Origin: Sphingobium sp.
Lineage (GTDB): Bacteria > Pseudomonadota > Alphaproteobacteria > Sphingomonadales > Sphingomonadaceae
Length of the DNA stretch: 64,000 nt
Assembly (NCBI GenBank): GCA_035196065.1
Contig: CP136575.1
Span: 2,396,769 to 2,460,768 of the forward strand
Direction of reading: 5' to 3'
A model generated the notes under the pieces. It ran no database searches, was not told where the DNA came from, and saw nothing but the letters and a program-made list of their open reading frames with translations. Both the position numbers and the translations under genes were made by a program. Shown here piece by piece: positions 42,613 through 52,674 of the stretch (its first letter is position 1; every line of letters starts with the position of its first letter).

Positions 42613-43328
42613 CCGCGCCGGACTTCAGTCGAGAAGCGATAGCCACCGCCCCAAATTGTCTTGATATATGTGGGGTCTTTCGGGTCTGGTTCAATCTTAC
42701 GGCGCAAACGGCTGATCTGGTTATCTATTGCGCGGTCAAACGGCCCCGCCGTCCGGCCTCGGGTAAGATCGAGCAACTGATCGCGGTTCAGCACCTGCCC
42801 TGCCCTTTCGATCATCGCCTCGAGCAGCCGGAACTCGCCCGATGACAGCGGGACTAGTGCCCCATGGGGATCAAACAGCAACTGCTCGGCAATCCGTAAT
42901 TGCCAATTATCAAAATGCCAGATCGCAGCCCTTTGGCCTTCAGATGCCTTCGCAGGCGAATTCCGGCGCAGAGCGACCTTAATCCGGGCAACCAGCTCAC
43001 GTGGAGAAAATGGTTTGACGACATAATCATCCGCCCCGATTTCTAGGCCGACGATACGATCGGCTTCTTCCGATCGTGCCGTTACAAGGATAATCGGAGG
43101 GCCACCATGCTCCGCGACATATCTTGTCAGACTCAGACCGTCTTCACCCGGCATCATTATGTCGAGTAGTACGACATCAATATCATAGCCCTTCAGAGCT
43201 GCGCGCGCCGCTTCGGCATCGCCAGCCTCGGTCACCCGGAACCCCTGCTTTTCCAGATAGCGGCCCAACGGATCGCGGATCGAGACTTCGTCATCGACCA
43301 GAAGTAGGTGCGGGCGGGGCTTGTTCAT
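42609..43328 (-). CDS. OmpR-type response regulator
   Basis: A 239-residue regulator. The receiver is HLLLVDDEVSIRDPLGRYLE with phosphoacceptor Asp in VVLLDIMMPGEDGL, Thr in LVTARSEE and Lys in YVVKPFSPREL. The OmpR winged helix follows with LVPLSSGEFRLLEAMI, RTAGPFDRAIDNQISRLR and KTIWGGGYRFS. It is coupled with the kinase at 41236 and is likely the partner. Downstream targets are unknown. Confidence 0.95.
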   Translation of the reverse strand: MNKPRPHLLLVDDEVSIRDPLGRYLEKQGFRVTEAGDAEAARAALKGYDIDVVLLDIMMPGEDGLSLTRYVAEHGGPPIILVTARSEEADRIVGLEIGADDYVVKPFSPRELVARIKVALRRNSPAKASEGQRAAIWHFDNWQLRIAEQLLFDPHGALVPLSSGEFRLLEAMIERAGQVLNRDQLLDLTRGRTAGPFDRAIDNQISRLRRKIEPDPKDPTYIKTIWGGGYRFSTEVRRG

Positions 43329-43363
43329 CGGCTATGCTTATCTGGCCGTTGGCGCGAGGGAAA

Positions 43364-43394
43364 GCCGGCAGCATGAAATCACGATGCCGCCGGC
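43364..43394 (-). terminator. Possible terminator hairpin after the EF-hand gene
   Basis: An 11-bp stem with one mismatch (GCCGGCAGCAT / ATGCCGCCGGC, 9-base loop) lies downstream of the EF-hand gene and upstream of the response-regulator gene. No clear U run follows, so termination is tentative. Confidence 0.35.
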
Positions 43395-43402
43395 CTACAT
43401 CC

Positions 43403-43963
43403 CTAGTCTTTTGACGGACCGCGATGTTGTCCGCGCATCGCCCTGCCCACGGCTTCGCGTTCCGCGCGGGAGATCTGACCATCGCCATTACTGTCCATCT
43501 TGACGAAATGGGCATTGGCGCCCGCGATCATTTCAGCACGGGTGATCACGCCGTCACCGTCGCTGTCTGCTGCACGAAGCATTCCACCGTCATGATGCGC
43601 GCGCCTGCCGTTATGGCCGCCGCGTTCATAGCGGCGTTCGCCACCCATAGCGTGCATACCGTCCCGGCCAGCATGCGCAGCGGCAAATTCGGTTTCGCTC
43701 AGGCTACCGTTTTTGTCCGTATCTATGCTAGCAAAACGGCTTTTCAGCCGCGTATCCCGATCCGCGGCATCAATGCGACCGTCCCGGTTTGCATCCATCT
43801 GGTCAAAACGTGCGCTGGACTTTGCCATCATCTCGGCTTTGCTGATAGAGCTGTTACCCTTGTTGTCGCCATCAGCCTGCGTCGGCGTCGCCGCAGCAGC
43901 TGCCAGGGCAAAGGACACCGCCATTGCCGTACCGATACCCAGTTTTACAAACATACCCTTCAT
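43403..43963 (-). CDS. Secreted EF-hand calcium-binding protein
   Basis: A 186-residue exported protein. The signal peptide includes LGIGTAMAVSFALAAAAAT. Four EF-hand-like loops follow: DANRDGRIDAAD, DTDKNGSLSETE, DSDGDGVITRAE and DSNGDGQISRAE, with Asp at the metal positions. A Gly/His/Arg-rich linker separates the pairs. It is probably a periplasmic calcium-binding protein. The ATG at 43963 is preceded by AAGGGAT. It is upstream of and co-directional with the response-regulator/kinase pair, so a link to that pair is possible. Confidence 0.9.
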   Translation of the reverse strand: MKGMFVKLGIGTAMAVSFALAAAAATPTQADGDNKGNSSISKAEMMAKSSARFDQMDANRDGRIDAADRDTRLKSRFASIDTDKNGSLSETEFAAAHAGRDGMHAMGGERRYERGGHNGRRAHHDGGMLRAADSDGDGVITRAEMIAGANAHFVKMDSNGDGQISRAEREAVGRAMRGQHRGPSKD

Positions 43964-44097
43964 TTTGCATATCCCTTAAAATCGCCCCCGATGCCAGCAA
44001 TTGCCGACAGTGCTGCATATAGGCGCCAAAGGTCGCAAAACTATGCGAGAGGCGAGCCTCTTCGTCACAAATTGTATCAGGGGGTAAGGTGAGATTT

Positions 44098-44171
44098 TGG
44101 AGCGGGTAAGGGGAATCGAACCCCTCTAGCTAGCTTGGAAGGCTAGAGCATTACCACTATGCTATACCCGC
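44098..44171 (-). tRNA. tRNA-Gly (anticodon TCC)
   Basis: On the minus strand the acceptor GCGGGTA / TACCCGC, anticodon arm CTAGC / GCTAG with loop CTTCCAA (anticodon TCC), T-arm GGTTCGATTCC and an encoded CCA complete a cloverleaf. Confidence 0.95.
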
Positions 44172-44222
44172 TCAACTGATGGTCGGCGCTATAGCCATTG
44201 CCGATAGTAGCGGTCAACAATG

Positions 44223-44258
44223 AAAAGGCCCGCTGCGATCTCTCGCAACGGGCCTTTT
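44223..44258 (-). terminator. Rho-independent terminator after petC
   Basis: A stem AAAAGGCCCG / CGGGCCTTTT with inner TGCGA / TCGCA pairing lies 23 bp past the cytochrome c1 stop. The minus-strand transcript ends in UUUU, closing the petABC operon before tRNA-Gly. Confidence 0.88.
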
Positions 44259-44280
44259 ATGTTATCCATTCAGCCGAAGC

Positions 44281-45126
44281 TCAATGCTTCTTCTTCTCTG
44301 CCCAGATCGTGCGATAGGACAAATAGGCCAGCCCCGTGAAAATCAGCAGGAAGAGCAAGGCTGCCCAACCGGCCTGCTTGCGGGCTTCCAGCTTGGGTTC
44401 TGCTGCCCAGGTCAGGAACGCCGAAACGTCCTTTGCCATCTGCGGAACTGTCGAAGGCGTACCATCGTCGAAGGTCACCTGACCTTCACCGGTCAAAGGC
44501 GGAGCCATCGCAATGTTGAGACTGTGAAAATAGGGGTTGTGGTGCAAACCTGTGCCCGGCTTGGCTTCGGGGAACTGCTTAAGCAATTCGGGCGAAGGCT
44601 GCTGGTAACCGGTCAGCAACGAGTAGATGTAAGGCGCCCCACCTTCACGTGCCTTCACCATGAGCGAAAGATCAGGCGGATAGGCGTTGTTGTTTGCCGC
44701 GCGGCCGGCCACTTCGTTGGCGAAGGGGTAAGGCAGCTTGTCAGACGGCAAGGCCTTACGCGTAGCAGGCTCACCCGTTTCCGGATTGATGCTCGGAACT
44801 TCCAGCGGCCAGCCCTTGGCGATCGCCTTGATTTCGTCCTCGCTGTAGCCAAGCGCTGCAAAGTCGCGGAACGCAACCTGCTTCAGACCGTGGCATGCGG
44901 CGCAAACTTCCTGGAAAACCTTGAGACCGCGCTGCAACTGCGCCTTGTCAAACTCTCCGAATGGGCCGTCATGTGCGAAGGACACCGGCTTGGGGTGTTT
45001 GTGGAACAGTTTCTCTACCGTCGGCTTGGCCGGATCGGTGATCATCTCATAGGTTGTGAAACCAGCCGAAACGATGAGCCAACCTGAAAAGAACAGACCG
45101 ACAAGAAAGGCGATAATGCGAACCAT
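44281..45126 (-). CDS. petC: Cytochrome c1, bc1 complex
   Basis: The heme c subunit of the ubiquinol-cytochrome c oxidoreductase. The 281-residue protein has an N-terminal hydrophobic stretch, the heme motif CAACH at residues 75-79, and the Met ligand in NIAMAPPLTGEGQ. A C-terminal helix (WAALLFLLIFTGLAYLSYRT) anchors it with the heme domain in the periplasm. It is last in petA-petB-petC, 18 bp after petB, followed by a terminator. Confidence 0.95.
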   Translation of the reverse strand: MVRIIAFLVGLFFSGWLIVSAGFTTYEMITDPAKPTVEKLFHKHPKPVSFAHDGPFGEFDKAQLQRGLKVFQEVCAACHGLKQVAFRDFAALGYSEDEIKAIAKGWPLEVPSINPETGEPATRKALPSDKLPYPFANEVAGRAANNNAYPPDLSLMVKAREGGAPYIYSLLTGYQQPSPELLKQFPEAKPGTGLHHNPYFHSLNIAMAPPLTGEGQVTFDDGTPSTVPQMAKDVSAFLTWAAEPKLEARKQAGWAALLFLLIFTGLAYLSYRTIWAEKKKH

Positions 45127-45144
45127 GATGCTGTCTTTCCCCTG

Positions 45145-46440
45145 TTAGGCAGCGGCGGGTGCCAGCGAACCAGTCGCTGATACTGCGGGTTGGCCGGTCA
45201 CGGCTTCAGTGATCGAATTCGGCAACGGCGCTGTCTTTTCGATCCGCGAGATGATCGGCAGGATGATCAGGAAGTGCGCGAAATAATAAGCAGACGCGAT
45301 CTGTCCGAGCAGGATCCATTTGCCCTCGGCAGGCATCACACCGCAGATTGCGAGGATGATTATGCAGGGGATGAGACCATACCAGAAGTACTTCTTGAAC
45401 AGCGGGCGATAGTTGCCCGACCGTACCGGTGACGAGTCCAGCCACGGCAGGAAGAACAGAAGCGCGATCGAGCCAAACATCGCAAGCACGCCGAGCAGCT
45501 TCGCCGGGATGAACAGGAAGTCCACCGTGAACGCACGCAGGATCGCGTAGAAGGGCCAGAAATACCATTCCGGAACGATGTGCGTCGGCGTCGAAAGCGG
45601 GTTTGCCGGGATATAGTTATCCGGATGGCCCAGCATGTTCGGCGCGAAGAACGTGACGAGCACGAAGAAGATCAGAAATACGCCCAGCCCGAAACCGTCC
45701 TTCGCCGTGTAATAGGGATGGAAGGGAACGGTGTCGCTCTCGGTTTTCACTTCCACACCGGTCGGGTTAGACGAACCCGGAATGTGTAGTGCCCAGACGT
45801 GAAGGATAACACAGCCCAGAATGACGAAGGGCAAGACGAAGTGCAGCGAGAAAAAGCGGTTCAAAGCTGCCTGATCCGGCGCAAAGCCACCCAAAAGCCA
45901 CTGGCGAAGCGGTTCACCAACGACCGGAATGGCCGAGAAGAAGCCGGTGATCACCTGCGCGCCCCAATAGCTCATCTGCCCCCAGGGAAGAACATAGCCC
46001 ATGAACGCGGTGGCCATCATGAGAAGGAATATCACAACGCCGAGCAACCAGATCATCTCGCGCGGTGCCTTGTAGGAACCGAAATAAAGGCCGCGAAAAA
46101 TATGGATATAGACGACGATAAAGAAGAAGCTGGCCCCGTTCATGTGCGCATAACGCAGGAACCAGCCGCCATTAACGTCGCGCATGATATGCTCAACGCT
46201 GTTGAACGCTCCATCTACGCTTGCATAATAATGCATGGCGAGGATGATCCCGGTGATGATCTGCATCGTTAGTGCGACGCCAGCCAGAACACCGAAATTC
46301 CAGAAATAATTGAGGTTACGCGGCACAGGATAACCGGCGCCAACCGCATTATATACAAAACGGGGAAGCGGCAGGCGCTCATCAAGCCACTGCATCACCG
46401 GATTTTGCGGCTTATACTCATTTGCCCAAGGGAAGCTCAT
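45145..46440 (-). CDS. petB: Cytochrome b, bc1 complex
   Basis: The diheme membrane subunit carrying both quinone sites. The 431-residue protein starts [20 protein letters not shown]. Heme-ligating histidines are in [29 protein letters not shown] and [34 protein letters not shown] is the Qo-site PEWY segment. ATG at 46440 is used over six earlier codons because it is the family start and follows petA by 14 bp. Confidence 0.96.
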   Translation of the reverse strand: MSFPWANEYKPQNPVMQWLDERLPLPRFVYNAVGAGYPVPRNLNYFWNFGVLAGVALTMQIITGIILAMHYYASVDGAFNSVEHIMRDVNGGWFLRYAHMNGASFFFIVVYIHIFRGLYFGSYKAPREMIWLLGVVIFLLMMATAFMGYVLPWGQMSYWGAQVITGFFSAIPVVGEPLRQWLLGGFAPDQAALNRFFSLHFVLPFVILGCVILHVWALHIPGSSNPTGVEVKTESDTVPFHPYYTAKDGFGLGVFLIFFVLVTFFAPNMLGHPDNYIPANPLSTPTHIVPEWYFWPFYAILRAFTVDFLFIPAKLLGVLAMFGSIALLFFLPWLDSSPVRSGNYRPLFKKYFWYGLIPCIIILAICGVMPAEGKWILLGQIASAYYFAHFLIILPIISRIEKTAPLPNSITEAVTGQPAVSATGSLAPAAA

Positions 46441-46454
46441 CTCAATCGCGCTCC

Positions 46455-47024
46455 TCAACCAATCTTCACGACAGTGTCGGAAAGGAATTCATAATTCGGA
46501 ACCTCTAGGTTCGTCGGCGCGGGGCCCTTACGTATGCGGGCCGCGGTATCATAATGCGAACCGTGGCAGGGGCAGAAATAGCCGCCATAATCACCGCGAA
46601 CTTCGCCTGCTGCTGCACCCAACGGAACGCAACCCAAATGGGTACACACGCCAAGAGTAACCAGCCAGTTTTCCTTGCCCGGCTTGGTGCGGTCGGCAAG
46701 CGACTGCGGATCGCGCAGCGTGCTCACCGGCACCTTGTTGGCTTCGGCAACTTCGTCAGCAGTCAGGTTGCGGATGAACACCGGCTGTTTGCGCCAACTC
46801 GTCTTGATTGCCATGCCCGGCTCAATGGAGGTAACATCAACCTCGATCGATGCCAGTGCGCGCACGTCGGCGCTCGGGTTCATCTGGTTGACAAGCGGCA
46901 ACGCAACCGCTGCGGCCCCGACCCCTGCCCAGCTTACCGCTGCGATATGGATGAAATCACGGCGACGAACGCCGCCCTCTTCTGTTGTTTCTGTCATGCT
47001 TTCCGCCTGTTCGACCGTAGCCAT
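46455..47024 (-). CDS. petA: Rieske iron-sulfur subunit, bc1 complex
   Basis: The 2Fe-2S protein that takes electrons from ubiquinol to cytochrome c1. The 189-residue protein has a Tat-like [20 protein letters not shown] signal-anchor. The cluster motifs are [10 protein letters not shown] and CPCHGSHYD. The C terminus ([10 protein letters not shown]) is typical. It heads petA-petB-petC. An ATG nine codons later is possible. Confidence 0.95.
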   Translation of the reverse strand: MATVEQAESMTETTEEGGVRRRDFIHIAAVSWAGVGAAAVALPLVNQMNPSADVRALASIEVDVTSIEPGMAIKTSWRKQPVFIRNLTADEVAEANKVPVSTLRDPQSLADRTKPGKENWLVTLGVCTHLGCVPLGAAAGEVRGDYGGYFCPCHGSHYDTAARIRKGPAPTNLEVPNYEFLSDTVVKIG

Positions 47025-47104
47025 GCTTTGCCCTTATTCTCCGCAATTTCGCCTGTCAGGCTATGCGGCAAATACCCCGAAACCCTATTTGTCTTTGCAC
47101 GACA

Positions 47105-47118
47105 GACAGCATGCTGTC
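47105..47118. promoter_or_regulatory. 14-bp perfect palindrome in the petA-trmL divergent region
   Basis: GACAGCATGCTGTC is a perfect 14-bp palindrome about 81 bp upstream of petA and about 110 bp upstream of trmL. Such sites are often operator-like, but no regulator is encoded next to it. Confidence 0.3.
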
Positions 47119-47227
47119 AGCCATGATTCCGCGGCCTGATAGACGCGTTAAGCCCGATTTGCCAACAGGGAAATTGGGCAATATGTGACATTCGCCTGTG
47201 CATAAGTTGCAAAAATTGGAAGTTCAC

Positions 47228-47689
47228 TTGAAAATTGCCCTGTACCAGCCGGACATTGCCGGAAATGTCGGCACCATCTTGCGGCTTTCCGCCTGCATGG
47301 GTGTGCCGTGCGCGATCATCGAACCATGCGGCTTTCCTTTTTCCGACAAGGCATTGAAGCGATCGGGAATGGATTATGCAGCTGCCGCTAGGATCGAACG
47401 CTTTCCCGATTGGGAAGATTTTGCAACAACAGCACACAGCAACGGCAGCCGCATCGCCCTTTTGACCAGCAAGGGCGCAACATCGCTATATGAGACCCGG
47501 TTCATGCCCGGCGACACATTGTTATTTGGATCGGAAAGCGCGGGCGTTCCCGAAAGCGTCGCCAGGCAATGCGATTTGCGGATACGCATTCCGATGCAGC
47601 CAGAATTTCGCTCCTTGAATGTTGCTGTCTCGGCTGGCATCGCATTGGCAGAAGCCCTACGCCAGACGCGGCAGCTACCTTTGGAGTAA
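47228..47689 (+). CDS. trmL: tRNA (cytidine/uridine-34 2'-O)-methyltransferase
   Basis: A SPOUT-family enzyme that 2'-O-methylates the wobble base of tRNA-Leu. The protein of about 153 residues carries LYQPDIAGNVGTILRLSACM, IIEPCGFPFSDKALKRSGMD and LFGSESAGVPESVARQ, then IRIPMQPEFRSLNVAVSAGI. TTG at 47228 gives the family start (LKIALYQPDIAG) and is preceded by GGAAG; a GTG at 47198 is possible. It is followed by hemF after 5 bp. Divergent from petABC. Confidence 0.92.
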   Translation: MKIALYQPDIAGNVGTILRLSACMGVPCAIIEPCGFPFSDKALKRSGMDYAAAARIERFPDWEDFATTAHSNGSRIALLTSKGATSLYETRFMPGDTLLFGSESAGVPESVARQCDLRIRIPMQPEFRSLNVAVSAGIALAEALRQTRQLPLE

Positions 47690-47694
47690 ATTAC

Positions 47695-48552
47695 GTGACC
47701 CTCTCTCTTGATAGTCAGCAACAGGCCGCACGCGACTGGTTCGAGGATCTGCGTAACCGCATTTGCGCCGCCTTTGAGGCGATCGAACGCCAGGCAGGAT
47801 CCGATGCCAGTTTTGAGTATATCGCATGGGACCGTCTGGATCACGACGGATCGCCCGGCGGTGGCGGCGTGCGCGGGGTAATGAAGGGCAAGGTTTTTGA
47901 AAAAGTCGGCGTCAATGTCTCGACCGTAGGCGGGGCATTCAACCCCGAATTTGCCAAAACCATCCATGGCGCAAGCGAAGACCCTAGTTTCTTTGCAACC
48001 GGGATCAGCCTTGTGGCCCATATGGCGAACCCCCATGCACCCGCGGTCCATATGAACACCCGCTTCCTTACAACGGCGAAACGGTGGTTCGGTGGCGGCG
48101 CGGACCTCAACCCACCCATCGCTTATGATGAAGATACAGAAGAGTTCCATGCCCGTCTGCGCGCCGCCTGTGCGCCCTATGGCCCAGATGTCTATGAGCG
48201 TTACAAGAAATGGGCCGACGATTATTTCTGGATTCCGCATCGTCAGGTGCACCGCGGGGTCGGCGGCATTTTCTATGATCATCTCGAATGCGAGAATGAC
48301 ACGATGTTCGAGCGCAACTTCGCCTTCACACGGGATGTGGGCGAGGCATTTCTCGACATTTTCCCTCAGATAGTGCGCAGGCGGATGGAATTGGAATTTT
48401 CAGAGGCAGAAAAGCAGGCACAGCGCATCTGGCGTGGGCGCTATGCCGAATTCAACCTTGTGTATGACCGGGGCACGACCTTCGGCCTCAAGACAGGCGG
48501 CAATGTCGATGCAATCTTGATGAGCCTGCCGCCCGAGGTCGTCTGGGAATAG
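47695..48552 (+). CDS. hemF: Coproporphyrinogen III oxidase, aerobic
   Basis: Oxidative decarboxylation of coproporphyrinogen III to protoporphyrinogen IX. The 285-residue protein shows GGGGVRGVMKGKVFEKVGVN, HMANPHAPAVHMNTRFL, HRGVGGIFYDHLE and GRYAEFNLVYDRGTTFGLKT. The GTG at 47695 follows GGAGTAAATTAC and lies 5 bp after trmL. Strictly oxygen-dependent, so consistent with the aerobic respiratory genes next door. Confidence 0.96.
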   Translation: MTLSLDSQQQAARDWFEDLRNRICAAFEAIERQAGSDASFEYIAWDRLDHDGSPGGGGVRGVMKGKVFEKVGVNVSTVGGAFNPEFAKTIHGASEDPSFFATGISLVAHMANPHAPAVHMNTRFLTTAKRWFGGGADLNPPIAYDEDTEEFHARLRAACAPYGPDVYERYKKWADDYFWIPHRQVHRGVGGIFYDHLECENDTMFERNFAFTRDVGEAFLDIFPQIVRRRMELEFSEAEKQAQRIWRGRYAEFNLVYDRGTTFGLKTGGNVDAILMSLPPEVVWE

Positions 48553-48556
48553 CCGC

Positions 48557-49165
48557 TTGACCTATACACCTATAGCCGACGGGCAGATCGCAGCAATCGT
48601 CACAACCCTTGAAATGACGCAAAAGCCCGCGTTGCGTCCCATGCCGCCATCGGAATTTCGGCTGGAGCGGTGGGAAGGCCCTGCCCTTGAAAAATACCGA
48701 CTGCTCTATCGTCGCGTGGGTGAGCCTTGGCTGTGGTTCTCTCGATTGGTGATGGACGACGCCGAACTGACCGCGATCATCCACCATCCCGATGTCATGA
48801 TCTGGGCGGTCAGCGACCGGCGTGGAATCGAAGTCGGCATATTAGAATTGGATTTTCGAGAGGCACGGCAATGCGAGATCGCCTTTTTCGGCCTGATCCC
48901 GCCGCTTAACGGCAAGGGGCATGGCGGCTGGTTGATGGCGATGGCGCTGCAACTGGGCTGGGCGCGCCGAAATGCACAAGGGCAAGGCGTCGAACGCATG
49001 TGGGTGCACACCTGCACGCTGGATGCACCCGGGGCGTTACGCTTTTATCAAAAGCATGGGTTCGTGGCCTATCAGCGCCAGCTTGAAACCTTCCCCGACC
49101 CGCGCCTCACCGGGCATCTTCCCCGCGAAGCGGCACCACAGATTCCGATCATCGAACAGGTTTGA
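48557..49165 (+). CDS. GNAT-family N-acetyltransferase
   Basis: A 202-residue acetyltransferase. The GNAT core includes EFRLERWEGPALEKYRLLYR, the acetyl-CoA-binding segment GLIPPLNGKGHGGWLMAMAL, and VHTCTLDAPGALRFYQKHGF, the B-motif. Substrate is unknown. TTG at 48557 is used because the N-terminal residues before the ATG at 48614 look folded and lie 4 bp after hemF; the ATG is also possible. Part of the trmL-hemF-GNAT-MaoC run. Confidence 0.88.
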   Translation: MTYTPIADGQIAAIVTTLEMTQKPALRPMPPSEFRLERWEGPALEKYRLLYRRVGEPWLWFSRLVMDDAELTAIIHHPDVMIWAVSDRRGIEVGILELDFREARQCEIAFFGLIPPLNGKGHGGWLMAMALQLGWARRNAQGQGVERMWVHTCTLDAPGALRFYQKHGFVAYQRQLETFPDPRLTGHLPREAAPQIPIIEQV

Positions 49166-49171
49166 GAAATT

Positions 49172-49633
49172 ATGCTCCATTACGAAGACATCGTCGTCGG
49201 TTCCAAGGCAAGCTATGGCCGATATGAGGTCACCCGCGAGGAAGTGATCGAATTTGCCGGTAAATATGATCCCCAACCCTTCCATCTCGACGACGAGGCA
49301 GCGGCGCAAACCTATTTCGGCCGTCTGTCTGCCAGCGGCTGGCACACCGGATCAATGGCGATGCGGATGATGGTCGACAATATGAAGGTCAACCAGCAGG
49401 CGGGCCTTGGTTCGCCGGGTATAGACGAACTACGCTGGCTGAAACCTGTCTATCCCGGTGACACGCTGCGCATCGAAAGCGAAGTATTGTCCAAGCGGCG
49501 GTCGCAATCGCGCCCCGAAATGGGAATGTTCAAGGGACGCACCACCGTGTTCAATCAGAATGATGTCGCGGTGATGACAATGGTGTCGACCGGGCTGATC
49601 AGGGTGCGCAATCCGGAAGTCGCAAGCGATTGA
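49172..49633 (+). CDS. MaoC-family hot-dog dehydratase
   Basis: A 153-residue single hot-dog domain protein related to (R)-enoyl-CoA hydratases. Residues EVIEFAGKYDPQPFHLDD and ASGWHTGSMAMRMMVDN are diagnostic; Asp and His of the D-x5-H motif (YDPQPFH) are the likely catalytic pair. Substrate is unknown. It lies 6 bp after the GNAT gene and converges on mutL with a 3-bp gap. Confidence 0.9.
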   Translation: MLHYEDIVVGSKASYGRYEVTREEVIEFAGKYDPQPFHLDDEAAAQTYFGRLSASGWHTGSMAMRMMVDNMKVNQQAGLGSPGIDELRWLKPVYPGDTLRIESEVLSKRRSQSRPEMGMFKGRTTVFNQNDVAVMTMVSTGLIRVRNPEVASD

Positions 49634-49636
49634 TCG

Positions 49637-51451
49637 CTATTTTCGGCCAAACAGTTTCTCGACATCGCCAAGCGCCAGTTTGACCCAAGTCGGACGGCCA
49701 TGATTGCACTGACCGCTATGCGGCGTAACCTCCATTTCGCGCAGCAGTGCGTTCATTTCCGCCACTGAAAGCACCCTCCCAGCCCGCACCGAACCGTGGC
49801 AAGCCATCGTTGCGGCAACAAGGTCGAGGCGTTCTTTCAGGCTGATGGCTTCGTCATAGGCTGCGAGATCATCGGCAAGATCGCGGACAAGCGACTGCGC
49901 ATCCTTGGTGCCCAACAATGCCGGCACACTGCGCACCAGCATCGCGGCGGGACCGAAGCGTTCGATTTCCAGACCAAATTCCGCCAACTCGCCAATGCGC
50001 GCTTCCAACCGGTCACAGGCAGGCTCATCCAATTCGACGACTTCGGGCACAAGCAGCCCCTGTATAGCCACCCTACCCTGTGCCGTCGCCGCACGCATGC
50101 GTTCAAGCACTAGTCGTTCGTGCGCGGCGTGCTGGTCAACAATCACCAGCCCGTCTTCAGCTTCGGCAACGATATAGGTCGCAGCAACCTGCCCGCGGGC
50201 AACACCTAACGGGTGGCGCACGGATTCGGGCACAGCTTCAATCGATGGCTCGGCACGGCCCATAAGCGGGGCCAAGTCCTCGCCTTGAATGCTTGCAAGG
50301 TCGGCAAAGCTGGAGCGCGAGTCCGCAAAGGATGGATAAGCGGCGCGGCGGGAATAGTCGCCCTGATAGGCAGTGGGTGAGACGGTAAATATATCGCCCT
50401 GCACTGTCCGCACTGGCTCGACCTGCCAATTGGCCAGCGCGGCCTCGGCAGGACGCTGGACGCTGCGAAAGCCGGCCTGATCAATGGCGTGGCGCAGTCC
50501 AGAAACGATCATCCCACGAATCAATGCCGGTTCGCGGAAGCGGACTTCTGTTTTTGCGGGATGCACATTCACATCGACCTCCGACGGCGGGAGGTCGAGG
50601 AAAAGGGCCACCACAGCATGCCTGTCGCGCGCCAGCATTTCGGCATAGGCGCCGCGCACCGCACCAACCAACAGCCTGTCTTTGACCGGACGACCGTTGA
50701 CGAAAAGAAACTGGTGGTCGGCCACCCCGCGATTATAGGTGGGCAAGGAGGCGATGCCGCCCAAGACGATGCCCTCCCGCTGGAAATCGAGCGCAACACT
50801 GTTTTCCGCAAGTTCGGGCGATGTCAATGCGGCAACCCGTTCCGGCCGTTGCATTCCGCGCTGCACCGAAAGCGTGCGTCGCCCGTCATGCTCCAATGTG
50901 AAGCCGATATCGGGCCGTGCCATGGCGAGTCGCCGGACGGTGTCGAGCGCTGCAGCATATTCTGCGCGCGCGCTGCGCAGGAATTTGCGCCGCGCAGGAA
51001 TGTTGCCGAAAAGATTTTCGACTCGCACGCGCGTCCCAGGCGGAATGGCCGCCGGCCCCTCGGCAATGAGGCGGCCGTGATCGACGGTCCTCCCCCAGCC
51101 ATCGCCGCCACGTACCCGGCTTTCGACTTGGAAACGTGAAACGCTGGCGATTGAGGGCAATGCCTCTCCACGGAAACCCATGGTCATCACCTGATCGATA
51201 TTGTCATCAGGCAATTTTGAGGTCGCATGTCTTTCGAGCGCAAGGGTAATTTCGTCGGCTGTCATCCCGCAACCGTCGTCGCTGACCTCGACTAGATCGA
51301 GTCCGCCAGCGCCCAGCCGGATCGACACCTGCCGCGCGCCTGCATCGATCGCATTTTCCACCAGTTCTTTTAACGCACTGGCCGGTCTTTCCACCACTTC
51401 ACCGGCTGCAATCCGGTTGATCAGCGCATCGGGGAGCCTTCTTATTGACAT
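49637..51451 (-). CDS. mutL: DNA mismatch repair protein MutL
   Basis: The ATPase and endonuclease of methyl-independent mismatch repair. The 604-residue protein has the GHKL N terminus with LINRIAAGEVVERPASALKE, DAGARQVSIRL, DDGCGM and MGFRGEALPSIASVS. The C-terminal endonuclease motif DQHAAHERLVLE and the zinc-binding ACHGSVR and QCNHGRPT are intact, so it should nick DNA. Alphaproteobacteria with this motif lack MutH. It stands alone between MaoC and mreB. Confidence 0.97.
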   Translation of the reverse strand: MSIRRLPDALINRIAAGEVVERPASALKELVENAIDAGARQVSIRLGAGGLDLVEVSDDGCGMTADEITLALERHATSKLPDDNIDQVMTMGFRGEALPSIASVSRFQVESRVRGGDGWGRTVDHGRLIAEGPAAIPPGTRVRVENLFGNIPARRKFLRSARAEYAAALDTVRRLAMARPDIGFTLEHDGRRTLSVQRGMQRPERVAALTSPELAENSVALDFQREGIVLGGIASLPTYNRGVADHQFLFVNGRPVKDRLLVGAVRGAYAEMLARDRHAVVALFLDLPPSEVDVNVHPAKTEVRFREPALIRGMIVSGLRHAIDQAGFRSVQRPAEAALANWQVEPVRTVQGDIFTVSPTAYQGDYSRRAAYPSFADSRSSFADLASIQGEDLAPLMGRAEPSIEAVPESVRHPLGVARGQVAATYIVAEAEDGLVIVDQHAAHERLVLERMRAATAQGRVAIQGLLVPEVVELDEPACDRLEARIGELAEFGLEIERFGPAAMLVRSVPALLGTKDAQSLVRDLADDLAAYDEAISLKERLDLVAATMACHGSVRAGRVLSVAEMNALLREMEVTPHSGQCNHGRPTWVKLALGDVEKLFGRK

Positions 51452-51545
51452 CTGCGCGCACGTAGCCCAAGCGCCCGCGCCAAGCGAATCCTTTCATGGC
51501 AGGCCGACCGATTTTGCTGTTTAGTAATACAGCGATTTCCTGTAG

Positions 51546-52661
<1,116 letters not shown>

Positions 52662-52674
52662 GGTAGGTCAGACG

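Noticed and set aside
47374-48282. 302-codon minus-strand frame
   Set aside because: Antisense to trmL and hemF.
49624-49643. Short hairpin AGCGAT-TG-ATCGCT at the MaoC stop
   Set aside because: Stem of only 6 bp with a 2-base loop, too weak to call a terminator.
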